Source: Amylostereum areolatum
Taxonomy: Eukaryota > Basidiomycota > Agaricomycetes > Russulales > Stereaceae
Length of the DNA: 64,000 bases
Reading direction: 5' to 3'
Assembly (NCBI GenBank): GCA_012932865.1
Contig: SAXG01000044.1
Span: forward strand, 248,001 to 312,000
In this document: one piece after another, positions 34,642 to 45,268 of the stretch
Position numbering within the stretch: position 1 is the first letter of the stretch
Layout of the letters: the number at the start of each line of letters is the position of its first letter
Made by a program: the position numbers and the translations under genes
The notes under the pieces: model-generated
Database searches by the model: none
The model's input: only the letters and a program-made list of their open reading frames with translations
Told to the model about the DNA's origin: nothing

Positions 34642-35033
34642 ATGGTGGAATGACCAACCACATCTCCAAGGACTGCAAGGCGTCGGTCGAATACATCCGG
34701 AAAAAGTGGGGACGTGATCGCTACAGCACGTCTCCCAACTACAAAGGACCCCGCTCCTCGAACACCCCGCGACCACCTCCCTTCAAACGCAACCCCAACC
34801 AGCAAGCACGGTCCCAGACCACGGAAGAATTCGCTTCGCCCAAAGAATGGATTAACACTCTGGACGACGAGCAGCGAAAGATGATCCTCCGCGCTCTGGT
34901 GGAAACCGACGGCAAAACCACGCCGACGCCCAAAACAGAAGCAAAGAAGAAGAAGAAGGACAAGGACAAGGTAGTCGACGACAGGAGCACCAAGAGCGGT
35001 GGATCAGATGCCGACGCAGAGTCGGATTTTTAG
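34642..35033 (+). pseudogene. Element A gag, C-terminal end, plus copy, truncated knuckle
   Basis: Begins at the joint inside the zinc knuckle: only GMTNHISKDC remains of CFKCGMTNHISKDC. The rest is identical to the minus copy through KKKKKDKDKVVDD and TAG 35031. The first codons of the open frame are leader sequence of the inverted left copy. Confidence 0.85.
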
Positions 35034-35044
35034 AGGGGCGAAGG

Positions 35045-38000
35045 ATGAACACGGCATCCAACGCCTCGAAACCAGTTTCTCGATGGCCTCTTTCTCGCAT
35101 TCTATCATCAGGACTCTCTGTACCCTCTCGTTTCCCTGACCCGGATTTCTTCAATCGTTGGCCCCATTCTCGTTTACGATCACATGTACATCCCTCGCTG
35201 GAAAAGGACTCGGTGAAGACCGAGACTACGACGCGCGATGGCTGGGGCGCGTCGCTGGACACAATTAAATCCCCTCCTCCCCCGTATATGTCGCTCCGCA
35301 CGTCCAACACGACGATAAACTGTAGCCCAGGTGAGAAGCCTGCCCTCAAGAAGGACGAAGAAAGGAAGAAATTCCCGGTCGGATGGACGGCCTTCAACAC
35401 CGTCGACTGGGCCGCCCCGAAAATCCTGGATCCAATCAAGCCGCGGACCTTCACATGGCCCGCGTTCAACCCCTTCCTCCGAGTGCCACCGGTGAAACTC
35501 CCTAAGACATCGCGCGCTCATGTGGGCACCATCCATGAGGAGGATACGGATGTCACCCAACCACCTCCCCGAGAGGAAAAGGGCATAGTTCGACCTCCTC
35601 AGGGCGGATACACGCCAGATCCTTCTTGCAAGGTCGGGGACACGAAGCCGGAAAACGGAGACGGGGGTTGCATTGACAGGGAAATCCCGGTGGACCCGAG
35701 TTTAGCTCGGGACAGGGGAGGCGCGATGGCAGGGGCGCCCCCCACAGGTGTAGATACGTCACGAAAATATGCGTTACCAAGAACTGCGCAATGGACCTTG
35801 AAACGCTTAAGGGAAAACAAACCTGAAAGCGCGATCGCAGAACTACGGATATGGACTCATCATAAGCGACGAGAAGAAGCCACCCACGAAGCCGTTCAAG
35901 AGATCGGCCGAATGGGAGACGAACAAGCGATCCAAGCCTTGCACGAGCTTCACTCACCCATGAGGTTCATACGATCAAACGGACGACGAGAGCAGATCAA
36001 AGTCCCCATCCGGCTCCAGTTCGGTCCAAAGACAGTAAACGCCCAGGCCCTAATCGATAGCGGATGTACGGGGTCGTGCATTGACGAAGCCTTCGTCAAA
36101 AAACACGACATCCCTACTAAGAAAACCGCACGACCGATCCCGGTTAAAAACGCAGACGGAACCCACAACTCAGGAGGACCAATAACCGAGTACGTTACGG
36201 CGCATGTAACCATTCACGGACACGAAGAAGACCTTGACTTGGCGGTTTCACACCTCGGAATGAACGTCTACATCGGTCACGAATGGCTTCGACAGCACAA
36301 CCCGTCGATCAATTGGACAGAAGGGACTATCACGTTCGACAGGTGCCCCCAGGAATGCCAACCCACGAAATTCAACATCGATGAGAAAGATGAGGAAACA
36401 CCTGACGAAGTCTACCCTCTAGAAGAAGGCGAACAATTATACGCCTTTGACTGGGAAGGTTACCAATCATCGACCTCGCTATACGTCAGGACACTTGCTT
36501 CGGACATCGCCATTGCGGAAAACGCGAAGAAAAAGGCTCAAACCTTCGCGGAACGCGTCCCCTCGGATTATCACGAATTTAAGGACATCTTCGACAAAGA
36601 CGACTTTGATAAACTCCCAAAAAGACGACCTTGGGACCACGCCATCGAACTCAAGCCCGATTTCACACCCGTAGATTGCAAAGTCTACCCATTGACGCTT
36701 GACGAGCAAGGGAAACTAGACGACTTTCTCGAAGAAAACCTACGCTCCGGACGCATCCGCAACTCAAAATCCCCGATGGCCTCACCGTTCTTCTTCATTA
36801 AAAAGAAAGACGGATCCCTCCGACCGGTGCAAGACTACAGACGGCTTAACGACATGACCATAAAAAATCGTTATCCACTCCCACTCGTACAGGAACTCCT
36901 CGACAAGTTAAAAGGAGCCAAGGTATTCACCAAACTCGACGTACGATGGGGGTACAACAACGTCCGCATCAAGGAAGGAGACGAATGGAAAGCCGCATTC
37001 CGCACCAACAAGGGACTCTTTGAACCAACGGTCATGTTTTTCGGCCTCACGAACTCGCCCGCCACCTTCCAAGCCATGATGAACGACCTCTTCTGAGACC
37101 TGATCCATGAAGGCATTGTAGTTGTCTACCTCGATGACATCCTGATCTTTACGGAAACACTTGAACAACACCGGCAGGCCGTCAAACAGGTACTCCAAAT
37201 CCTACGCGACAACAACCTGTACCTAAAACCGGAAAAATGCGACTTCGAGCAGGAAGAAATCGAATACCTAGGAATGATCGTAGGACACGGCAAGGTCCGA
37301 ATGGACCCCGCCAAAGTCGCAGCTATTACCAACTGGACCGCCCCCACGACAAAAAAACAATTACAATCGTTCCTCGGATTCTGCAACTTCTACAGACGCT
37401 TCGTACCGGATTTCAGTCGAATCGCGCATGATCTAACCAAGCTCACGGGTCATACGGACTGGGAATGGACAGACGCTCAACAAGTGGCCTTCGAAGAACT
37501 CAAACGGCGAATCACATCACAACCGGTCCTAGCCATCCCCACGGATAATGAAAAGTTCCGTGTCGAAGCCGATTCATCCGACTACGCCACCGGAGCAGTA
37601 CTATCGCAGAAGCAAGCCAACGGCCACTGGCACCCCATTGTCTACTTTTCCAAAGCACTGAGCCCAGCCGAACGCAACTACGAAATCTACGATAAGGAAC
37701 TGCTAGCGATCATGTCGGCCCTAGACGAATGGCGACAATACCTTATGGGCGCCCGACAACCATTCGACATATGGACCGATCACCGTAACCTGACCTACTT
37801 CCGGAAGGCGCAGAAACTCAACCGACGACAAGCAAGATGGTTAATGGAGTTACAAGAGTACAACTTCACCCTGACGCATAAAGCCGGCAACCAAATGGGC
37901 AAGCCCGACGCCATTTCACGACAGGCGGGGCTTAAAAAGGGGGAAAATGACAACAAAGACGTCGTCCTCCTTAAAACCGAGCTATTCCGTGCACTCAGGA

Positions 38001-39544
38001 CACCCGAAGGATCAGGAATAATGGTGGATGGACCGGAAAACGCCTTCATCACGCGCATAAAAGGGACAACCAAGCAGGATGACTCAGTAAAAAGAGCGCT
38101 AGCCATGAAAGTCAAGGGATGGAAGGAACAAGAAAACAATCTTTTTACGTTCCAACAACGAATCTACGTACCCCGCGACAAAAAGCTACGCGCAGACATC
38201 ATCCAGGCTCACCATGACGGACCACTCAATGGACACCCAGGACGCTACAAAACACACGAACTCATCACGCGCAACTATTGGTGGCCGGCAATACGAGACG
38301 ACGTACGAAAGTACGTCGAAGGCTGCGAAACGTGCCAACGGAACAAAATACGCCACGACCAAATAGCCGCCCCGCTGCATCCACACGAGCCTCCCAAGGG
38401 ACCATGGGAGCACGTCTCAATCGACTTTGTCATGCCGTTACCCGTCTCAGAAGGATACGACGCCATCTGTAATGTCAACTGCATGGGCACCAAGCAAGTC
38501 GTATTCTGGGCCACAACCAAAGACCTCACCAAAGACGAATTAGCCAAAGAATTCTTACGCAATGTCGTGCCCCATCATGGTGTCCCGCGAAAGATCGTCA
38601 GCGACCGAGGCAGCGTATTCGTCTCCAAATTCACGAAGGCCTTGTGCGAACAACTAGGAATTGAAGCCAACCCCTCCACGGCGTACCACCCCCAAACCGA
38701 TGGACAAACCGAACGCTCCAATATGACGATGGAAAACTACCTCCGCATCTATGTAAACCATCGTCAGGACGACTGGGCCCATTTCCTACCCCTGGCCATG
38801 ACCGCGTTCAACAATATGACCCATTCATCCATCGGCATGTCCCCCAACTTCGCCAATTACGGTCGCGAACTCTACCTCGGAACAAATCCCCGCCGCGAAA
38901 CAACCAACCCCACGGCCAACGAACTCGCCCAACGAATGCGAGACATCTACACCGAAGCACGCTCCGCCCTCAAGGCCGCTCAAAATGATCAGAAGCGGTT
39001 CTATGATCGTAACAAAGCCGACCCCGTGGACTACCATGTCGGGGACTTCGTATGGTTGGAAGCCAAAACTCGCGACGGACAGACGGTGATCCATACCGTA
39101 CGACCAATGCAGAAGCTAGACGCCAAACGATTCGGGCCGTTCAAAGTTCTGAAAAAGGTTGGGGCATCGGCGTACCATCTTCAACTCCCGAAGACGTGGG
39201 GACGTAAACACCCAGTGTTCAACGAATCCCTCTTATCACCGCACAACGGTCCTGCCTTCGACCAACAGAAAAAAGCACCACCTCCGCCCCCTGACCTTAT
39301 CCAAGGAGAAGAATTCTACGAAGTAGAATCCATCGTCGACGTCCGTAGAAAGTCGAAACGCCTCGAATTCCTGGTCCATTGGAAAGGGTACGATCAAAGT
39401 GAAGATACCTGGGAACCAAAGACAAATCTGGGGAAAGCCAAGAAACCCCTAGACGACTTCTACCGCCGCCACCCCACCGCCTTAAGACTGCTCAAATGGC
39501 TCCTCATACGCCGATTACGATCGAAGCCAACCATACGATCATGA
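35045..39544 (+). pseudogene. Element A pol, plus copy, same in-frame TGA
   Basis: Inverted copy of 26729-31228 with the same TGA (37094-37096) in RT. The frame before and after is in phase. I noted one residue difference in the RNase H region (HPIVYFSK here, HPIAYFSK in the minus copy). Domains are as for the minus copy. The polypurine tract AACGGGAAGGTGA (39624-39636) leads directly into the LTR at 39637. Shared nonsense codon and near identity mean either the parent already carried the stop, or the copies were homogenised or duplicated after it arose. Confidence 0.92.
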
Positions 39545-39636
39545 AGGCTGCCCATGAGCGTCTGGACAAACATCTTGTGCGCCGAAGGGTTTATCATCGG
39601 GATTCAACGAGGACGTTGAATCTAACGGGAAGGTGA

Positions 39637-40129
39637 TGTCATGAACGTTACCATTCCGGACATCTCGGACACCTCGGGGACTCGGGGATAATATCCCAAT
39701 TCATTTTTATTTTTCATTTCTATCTGACTACTCATCACTTAGTAACACTCCGTCACTCCGGTAGAGACTCGGCTTATCCTTGCTCCTTCCTGACGTCATG
39801 ACTCCAGGCTCGTCTTATCATCGCTTCTCTTGACTCCACATGACATCATAATGCTGCGCATGACATCATGCCGCTCCGGACCCGGCTCATCCTTATTGTC
39901 TCGCTTACTGATCCTGCTGCGCATGTATCTATACTTAGCTCTGCTTACTGACCGCCGTGTGTCGTAGCTTACTAAGTGACTCTGCCTCGTAGTATATAAG
40001 GGCTCCGTTCCTCCTGTACATATTCCCCATCTCGACCTGGTCAATACTACCGACCTTACTCCCCATCGCCCCTCTTCACTTGTGTCACACGTCGTCGCCT
40101 AGTGCTCGTCACTAAGGCCGTTGCTGACA
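39637..40129 (+). repeat. Plus-oriented A LTR (3' LTR of the plus copy)
   Basis: About 493 bp, following the plus copy's polypurine tract on the left and followed by CCCTT and gag minus on the right. The right-hand junction is the same as at 32138/32139. Confidence 0.92.
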
Positions 40130-42201
40130 CCCTTGGTGTCGACGGCGCCTATGTCCATGGCTTGTCCACCGCCTCCATGAATGGTACCCGTGGCATCTTT
40201 GACGTCTTTGGGTTTGGAGGTGGTATGGGTGGAGGAGGAGGGGTGTCCGCGGTGCATTTCGGAGATTTCGCGCCAGGCATTGTCCATCTCAGTGACGCGT
40301 TTCTTCCAATCGGTGTATGTGGTGGGGACCGGCGGGCTGCGGAAGATGTTCTTCAGTATCTCTATCTTGATGTTGGCTTTGAGAATACGAAGGAACCAGG
40401 CGTCGTCGTTGGTGGGGATGACGTTAGCGCGTCGCGCAATTTGTTCGAATTTGACGAAGAATTCATCGGCTGATTTGCTCCCCATTTTGAACTGATCCAG
40501 TTCATTGAGCGCGTCCTGCTGATCCGAGGTGCTGACAAAGGAGGCGTCGAGGGCAGTGATGAAGTTGGCCATCGTGACCGTGGTTCCGGCGGTGAGGACA
40601 TTGGCGTCTTTGAAGTTGCGCGCCCATTCCTTGGCGGCGCCTTCCCTCATGTAACTGAGGATGAAGCGGACTTGATCGATTTCACTGATGAAGTCTTGGG
40701 GGGCCGCTTCGATGTAACTAGTGACTTCATGTTTGAAGTCCGCGTATTCAGAACGTTTTCCGCTATACTCCCGCGGTTTGGCGGCGTGGATTTTTCGTTT
40801 AGCGGTGGCGGCTGCAGGCGCTCCTGGGGCGGCGGGAGTGAATGCGGCGATGATTAGGCCACTGAAGGCGTGCCAGTTTCCGGCGTCGACATAGGCCCAT
40901 TGTGTTCCATTTAACGGGTCGTCGGTGAATTCGAATTTGGCGACTTCGTACGCTATCCCATTAAGGAACGCGTAGCGGGTGTTTCCGATGACGGGGGCGA
41001 ATGCGGCGATGTTGGCGGGGCAGTTGGTTTGATCGGCCGCGCGGCGGTTGAGGACAGTGGCGGCCATGGCTCGTCTTCTGTTCCAGGCGGATGAGGGGGG
41101 GGAGCGGGGTCGTAGGGGTCCGGTGTGGGTTTGGACTTGGAAGGTTCGAGGTGGTGGGTTATACAGTGGGGGTGGGGGTGGTGCGGGGGGAGGTTGGTTC
41201 CTCAGACGTTCTTGGCGTCGGTCGTAGTCTAGGGCGATGAGTGCGAGGTCGGCTTCAGTGAAGGCTTGATTTCCTTCTTCGTCGGCACACCACTCTCCGT
41301 CAACAAAGTAGACTTGGTCTTCTTCTTCGTCTCCTTCTAAGTGGATGAAGTAAAGAAATCTCCGTTCCCTTCGGAGGTATTCTTCGGTGATTCCTCGGGG
41401 GAGGGGATGGGGACTACGGGGGCGTAAGCCGTAAGTGGACGACACGGTTTAGAGCGGGCGAGGGATCTGGGGCGGGGTTGCGATGTAGGGGACGGGGATC
41501 TGATCCCAGTCGTTGTTATTGAGGTTTTCTGGTTCTCCCCACTCGAGGTTGTCGGGGTCGTATTCAAAGGAGTCGTCGTCGACGAGGGTAGTAGTGTCGG
41601 AGAGGTATAGGTCGAGGATGTCGTCGACTTCGTCTAGTTCGCTTCCAATTCTTCCTCCGTCTCCGATGGTCCAAGGCCCAAGTGGATAAATCCGCGGGGA
41701 TCCGTCCAGGGATCGCAAGCTACTGGGTGCGGACCTGCTGGAATCTGAATCCTCGTGGGTTGAGGGGATGGGACTGCTGGGGGCTGTCCAGAAACCTTCT
41801 TCTTGCGGTGGCGGACTTGGCGTTGGCGTTGGCCTCCCACCTTCTGGGCTGGTCGTGGTGTAGAGGGGGATGGGGGTGTGGGGCCCGTACCACTGATTTG
41901 GTAGTTGTTCGTTCCGGTAGATTGCAGAGAAATAGGGCCGGAACTCAAGCCGGGGATGGCCCTGTTCAATTGATACAATGATCCGAGTCCAGTCAACTCG
42001 AACCCGAAATCCCCAATCAGGGTTGCTCGCAGAGGCGTAGACCCAGTTGTGGGCGTCGAAGAGGTTGTCGCCAAAGTAGGCGGTGATGGCGGTGTCACGT
42101 TCGATTTCGGTGACGGCTGTGAATTCTTCGCGTTCATACACGAAGTCGAAGTCGGGGAAATGGAAGTTTTCTTCTTCCAAGGCTTGGTGTTCCTCTCCCA
42201 T
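40130..42201 (-). pseudogene. Element A gag, N-terminal and capsid region, right copy
   Basis: Direct repeat of 32139-34210, including the TAA (41449-41451) that splits the frame after PQIPRPL. Start ATG 42201. Its Gag is cut before the zinc knuckle by the plus LTR at 40129. Confidence 0.85.
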
Positions 42202-42663
42202 GTACTAGCCCCCGAGTCGAGGACGGTTACTAGTACGGCAAGGGGATCGGGTGTCGAGGGATATGTCACTGGTCTTTCCAATCGCAAGACGGTCTGCCTC
42301 AGCCTTCTCGGCCTGTTGGCTGTCTCTTCGTTCAAGGGTCACGAGCCCAAGAACTTCTCGGGTCACTTTCCCTTTGTCGCTTTTACTAGCCTCCTACACC
42401 GTTAGGTGCACCTTCAACTGTCACGTCTGGGTTCTCGTGGTGTTCGAGGGGCCCCGAGTACGTGTAACGTAACGCGGTTACGTCAAGCCGGCGCCGCTGA
42501 TGCGTGCACACGACCACAGAATCGGGGTGACTAGTCGCGTACGCTGGGGGCAATGATCCGAGGCGGCACAAAGGAAAAGTGGAGTTAGTAGCGCAATAAG
42601 GCGTCTACTACAGACAGGTATGCTACGCTACGATGGTCGTCGGGTAGTGCGATGGTAAAGTAG
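42202..42663 (-). other. Element A leader, right copy, complete
   Basis: Leader joining gag to the primer site and 5' LTR. It continues beyond the point where the left copy is cut (42639). No coding sequence seen. Confidence 0.7.
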
Positions 42664-42673
42664 ATCTCGACCT
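42664..42673 (-). promoter_or_regulatory. Self-primer binding site of element A
   Basis: On minus, AGGTCGAGAT two bases inside the 5' LTR is the exact complement of ATCTCGACCT at 42767-42776 (minus) in that LTR. Confidence 0.75.
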
Positions 42674-42675
42674 TA

Positions 42676-43167
42676 TGTCAGCAACGGCCTTAGTGACGAG
42701 CACTAGGCGACGACGTGTGACACAAGTGAAGAGAGGCGATGGGGAGTAAGGTCGGTAGTATTGACCAGGTCGAGATGGGGAATATGTACAGGAGGAACGG
42801 AGCCCTTATATACTATGAGGCAGAGTCACTTAGTAAGCTACGACACACGGCGGTCAGTAAGCAGAGCTAAGTATAGATACATGCGCAGCAGGATCAGTAA
42901 GCGAGACAATAAGGATGAGCCGGGTCCGGAGCGGCATGATGTCATGCGCAGCATTATGATGTCATGTGGAGTCAAGAGAAGCGATGATAAGACGAGCCTG
43001 GAGTCATGACGTCAGGAAGGAGCAAGGATAAGCCGAGTCTCCACCGGAGTGACGGAGTGTTACTAAGTGATGAGTAGTCAGATAGAAATGAAAATAAAAA
43101 TGAATTGGGATATTATCCCCGAGTCCCCGAGGTGTCCGAGATGTCCGGAATGGTAACGTTCATGACA
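42676..43167 (-). repeat. Outer LTR of compound A (5' side)
   Basis: 492 bp; differs from 26145-26636 at one CpG site (AGGCGACG against AGGTGACG). TATA on minus near 42812. Confidence 0.92.
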
Positions 43168-43172
43168 ACCAC

Positions 43173-44110
43173 GGCATTGTTCCAACTATTAGGCATTGAA
43201 GGGAATCCGTCCACAGCGTACCACCCTCAGACGGACGGACAGACTGAATGCTCCAACATGACCATGGAAAACTACCTTCGCATCTTTGTCAATCAACAAC
43301 AGGATGATTGGACACGTTATCTTCCACTTGCCATGACCGCGCTCAACAACATGGTCCACAGTTCGATTGGGATGTCTCCCAACTTTGCCAACTACGGTCG
43401 AGAACTCTACCTAGGGACGAATCCATGACATGAGACAGACAACCCATCGGCGAACGAGTTTGCACAACGCATGCGAGACATCTATGAGGAAGCCCGCTCT
43501 GCGCTAAAGGCAGCACAGGATGATCAAAAGTGCTTTTACGATCGTAAGAAGGACGAGCCAATAGATTACAAAATTGGCGACTTCGTCTGGCTGGAAGCCA
43601 AGACCAGAGATGGCCAAACCGTAATCAAAACAGCACGTCCTATGCAAAAACTGGACGACAAGCGCTTCGGTCCCTTCGAAATCCTGGAAAAAGTCGGAGC
43701 ATCAGCTTACAAGCTTCGCCTCCCTGCATCCTGGTCACAGAAACACCCGGTCTTCAACGAGTCCCTCCTATCTCCACACAACGGCCCCGCCTTTGACAAC
43801 CAGAAAGCACCCGCACCTCCACCCCCAGAGCTGGTCCAAGGAGAGGAAGTCTATGAGGTCGAAAAGATTATAGACTCCAAGAAGGTTGGTCGTGGCTTCA
43901 AATACCTCGTCAAATGGAAAGGCTACCCAGACAATGACAATACTTGGGAGCCCCTCGCCAATCTCCAGAATGCCAAGAAACGTATCGACGACTTCCACCG
44001 GGAACATCCAGGTGCCCCGAAACCTGCACGCCTTAATCGCTGGGAACTCCTGTCAGAGGAAGAAGCCAGATCTGATTACGACGAGGACGTCGAATCTAAG
44101 GAAGGGGTGA
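43173..44110 (+). pseudogene. Element E pol, integrase C-terminal part and chromodomain
   Basis: Continues the integrase core: GNPSTAYHPQTDGQTECSN with the third catalytic residue (E of QTE; the following Arg of element A is Cys here), then YGRELYLGTNP followed by TGA (43426-43428) where A has Arg-Arg. The frame resumes in phase (RMRDIYEEARSALKAAQDD) through GPFEILEKVGASAYKL to a chromodomain (VYEVEKIIDSKKVGRGFKY; VKWKGYPDNDNTWEP). It ends next to the polypurine tract AAGGAAGGGGTGA and the 3' LTR. Confidence 0.9.
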
Positions 44111-44567
44111 TGTCATGAACGGTCCATAATTTTCTTTTTACTTTACATCGGTTACACGCTTTAGGACTTATCGGCTTATCACCGGTCCGGCTCCACTTCG
44201 GCCCGGACCCGGTTCATCTATATCCCGCCCGGACCCACGTGACTCATCTCGGCCCGGGTCTGACTCCTTTCTCTTGACTCATGCTGTACGATACTGACTC
44301 ATGCTGTGCTCTTTTACATACGACTGCTTACTTATATTAGGTCTGCTTACCGATCGCCGTGTATCGGTTGCTTGCCTAAGTCTCTCTCCTCTCGTGTATA
44401 TAAGGCTCGCTCTCGCTGTACATATTCCTTATCTCGAGCTAGTCAATTCTACCGACTTTGCTTGCTTTCCCTTGTCTGTCGCCGTGTCTGATCGGCTCCC
44501 CTCTGTCGTCCTCTTCCTCTGTCAGCTTTGTCGTAACTTGGTGCTGTCGCACTAGTTGTTGCTGACA
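44111..44567 (+). repeat. 3' LTR of element E
   Basis: 457 bp, same family as 23595-24052 with about 15 differences, including non-CpG changes and a small rearranged patch near 44510-44530. Confidence 0.9.
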
Positions 44568-45083
44568 GGTACTATAGAGGACTACAGAGAACCAGTGCTT
44601 ACTATAGGCCCTACAAAAAGGGTACATGCTGATGCCGTTACGATCACTTTGGAGACTATAAAGTACAACATTGGTAAGGCATTTTACTGATGTGGTGGCA
44701 GCCTTTCCAAGAATGGCAATGAGCTACTGGCAAACCCCGGAGTGTTCCCGCCGTTACCGGAGGTGTTGACTTCAATTTGGGTATGTGTTACCTGTCTCTC
44801 AAAGGCATCGTGAAGCTCACTGGTCAAGTAGAGGGCCTACTTTTGGCATACTCAGAATATGAATAAATATTGAGTCCATAGCATATTGTACTTGTACTAT
44901 ATCATACTGTACTCAATTACATTATGGTGATTCAAAATACACAGTAGCCGTAATGTATCAATATTTTTCCGTATTAATATGATTATATTTAAGTATACTC
45001 TATAGTTTGTGCAACACTAGCAACACTAAGTGTGGAATCTGGATTGGGCCAAAAGTAAAGAGAGAAAAGAAGAGCAAAACAAC
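44568..45083. other. AT-rich intergenic, no gene seen
   Basis: Right flank of the transposon pile, AT-rich from about 44840 on. No coding sequence or known repeat recognised. Confidence 0.5.
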
Positions 45084-45162
45084 TGTCCCTGGCCGGATTC
45101 GAGCCGGCGGCTTCACGGAGCTGAACCACAACGTGATGATTTGACCACTAATCGACAGGGAC
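45084..45162 (-). tRNA. tRNA-His (GTG anticodon) with short intron
   Basis: Folded by eye on minus: acceptor GTCCCTG pairs with CAGGGAC (7 bp); D arm GATT/AATC; anticodon stem TCACG/CGTGA with loop TTGTGG, giving anticodon GTG (His); T arm GCCGG/CCGGC with loop CTCGAAT; discriminator A at 45084. The anticodon arm holds 14 nt between the stem strands instead of 7, so an intron of about 7 nt follows position 37, the canonical place. T54 of the T loop is C. Confidence 0.85.
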
Positions 45163-45268
45163 CAAAGTTCAAGGCGACAACTTTGCTGTAAGACCTCCTC
45201 GCCACCTGCCAACTCCTTCAAAACATCTCTCATTCACCCTCTGCACTGACAGCCTGTTCATCTTTGCC

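Larger units (their letters stand above)
26140..43172 (-). mobile_element. Compound 17-kb insertion of element A (nested, with inverted and direct copies)
   Basis: Bounded by minus-oriented LTRs 26145-26636 (3') and 42676-43167 (5') and by the 5-bp duplication ACCAC (26140-26144 and 43168-43172); removing it restores the E integrase frame. Interior from left: pol minus (26729-31228), end of gag minus, CCCTT, plus LTR (31648-32138), CCCTT, gag minus (32139-34210) and leader to about 34641, then an abrupt joint to gag end and pol on plus (34642-39544), plus LTR (39637-40129), CCCTT, gag minus (40130-42201), leader, LTR. The 5-kb pol blocks are inverted repeats and the 3-kb LTR-gag blocks direct repeats, nearly identical. 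The outer LTRs differ at one CpG site. Confidence 0.85.
23595..44567 (+). mobile_element. Ty3/gypsy chromovirus element E, deleted and split
   Basis: Plus-strand element with LTRs 23595-24052 and 44111-44567. Its interior consists of a short leader (24053-24458), a solo D-type LTR (24459-24941), the C-terminal end of RT through the integrase core (24942-26144), the 17-kb compound A insertion, then the rest of integrase and a chromodomain (43173-44110). Gag, protease and most of RT are missing. The flanks (CTTGA left, GGTAC right) show no target duplication, and the two LTRs differ at about 15 sites of mixed type, so the ends may come from two different insertions. Confidence 0.8.

Noticed and set aside
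29177..37096. Programmed read-through of the TGA in A pol
   Set aside because: The stop lies inside the RT domain, not at a gag-pol border, and replaces a conserved Arg; the following base is G, not the C favoured for read-through. Nonsense mutation is simpler.
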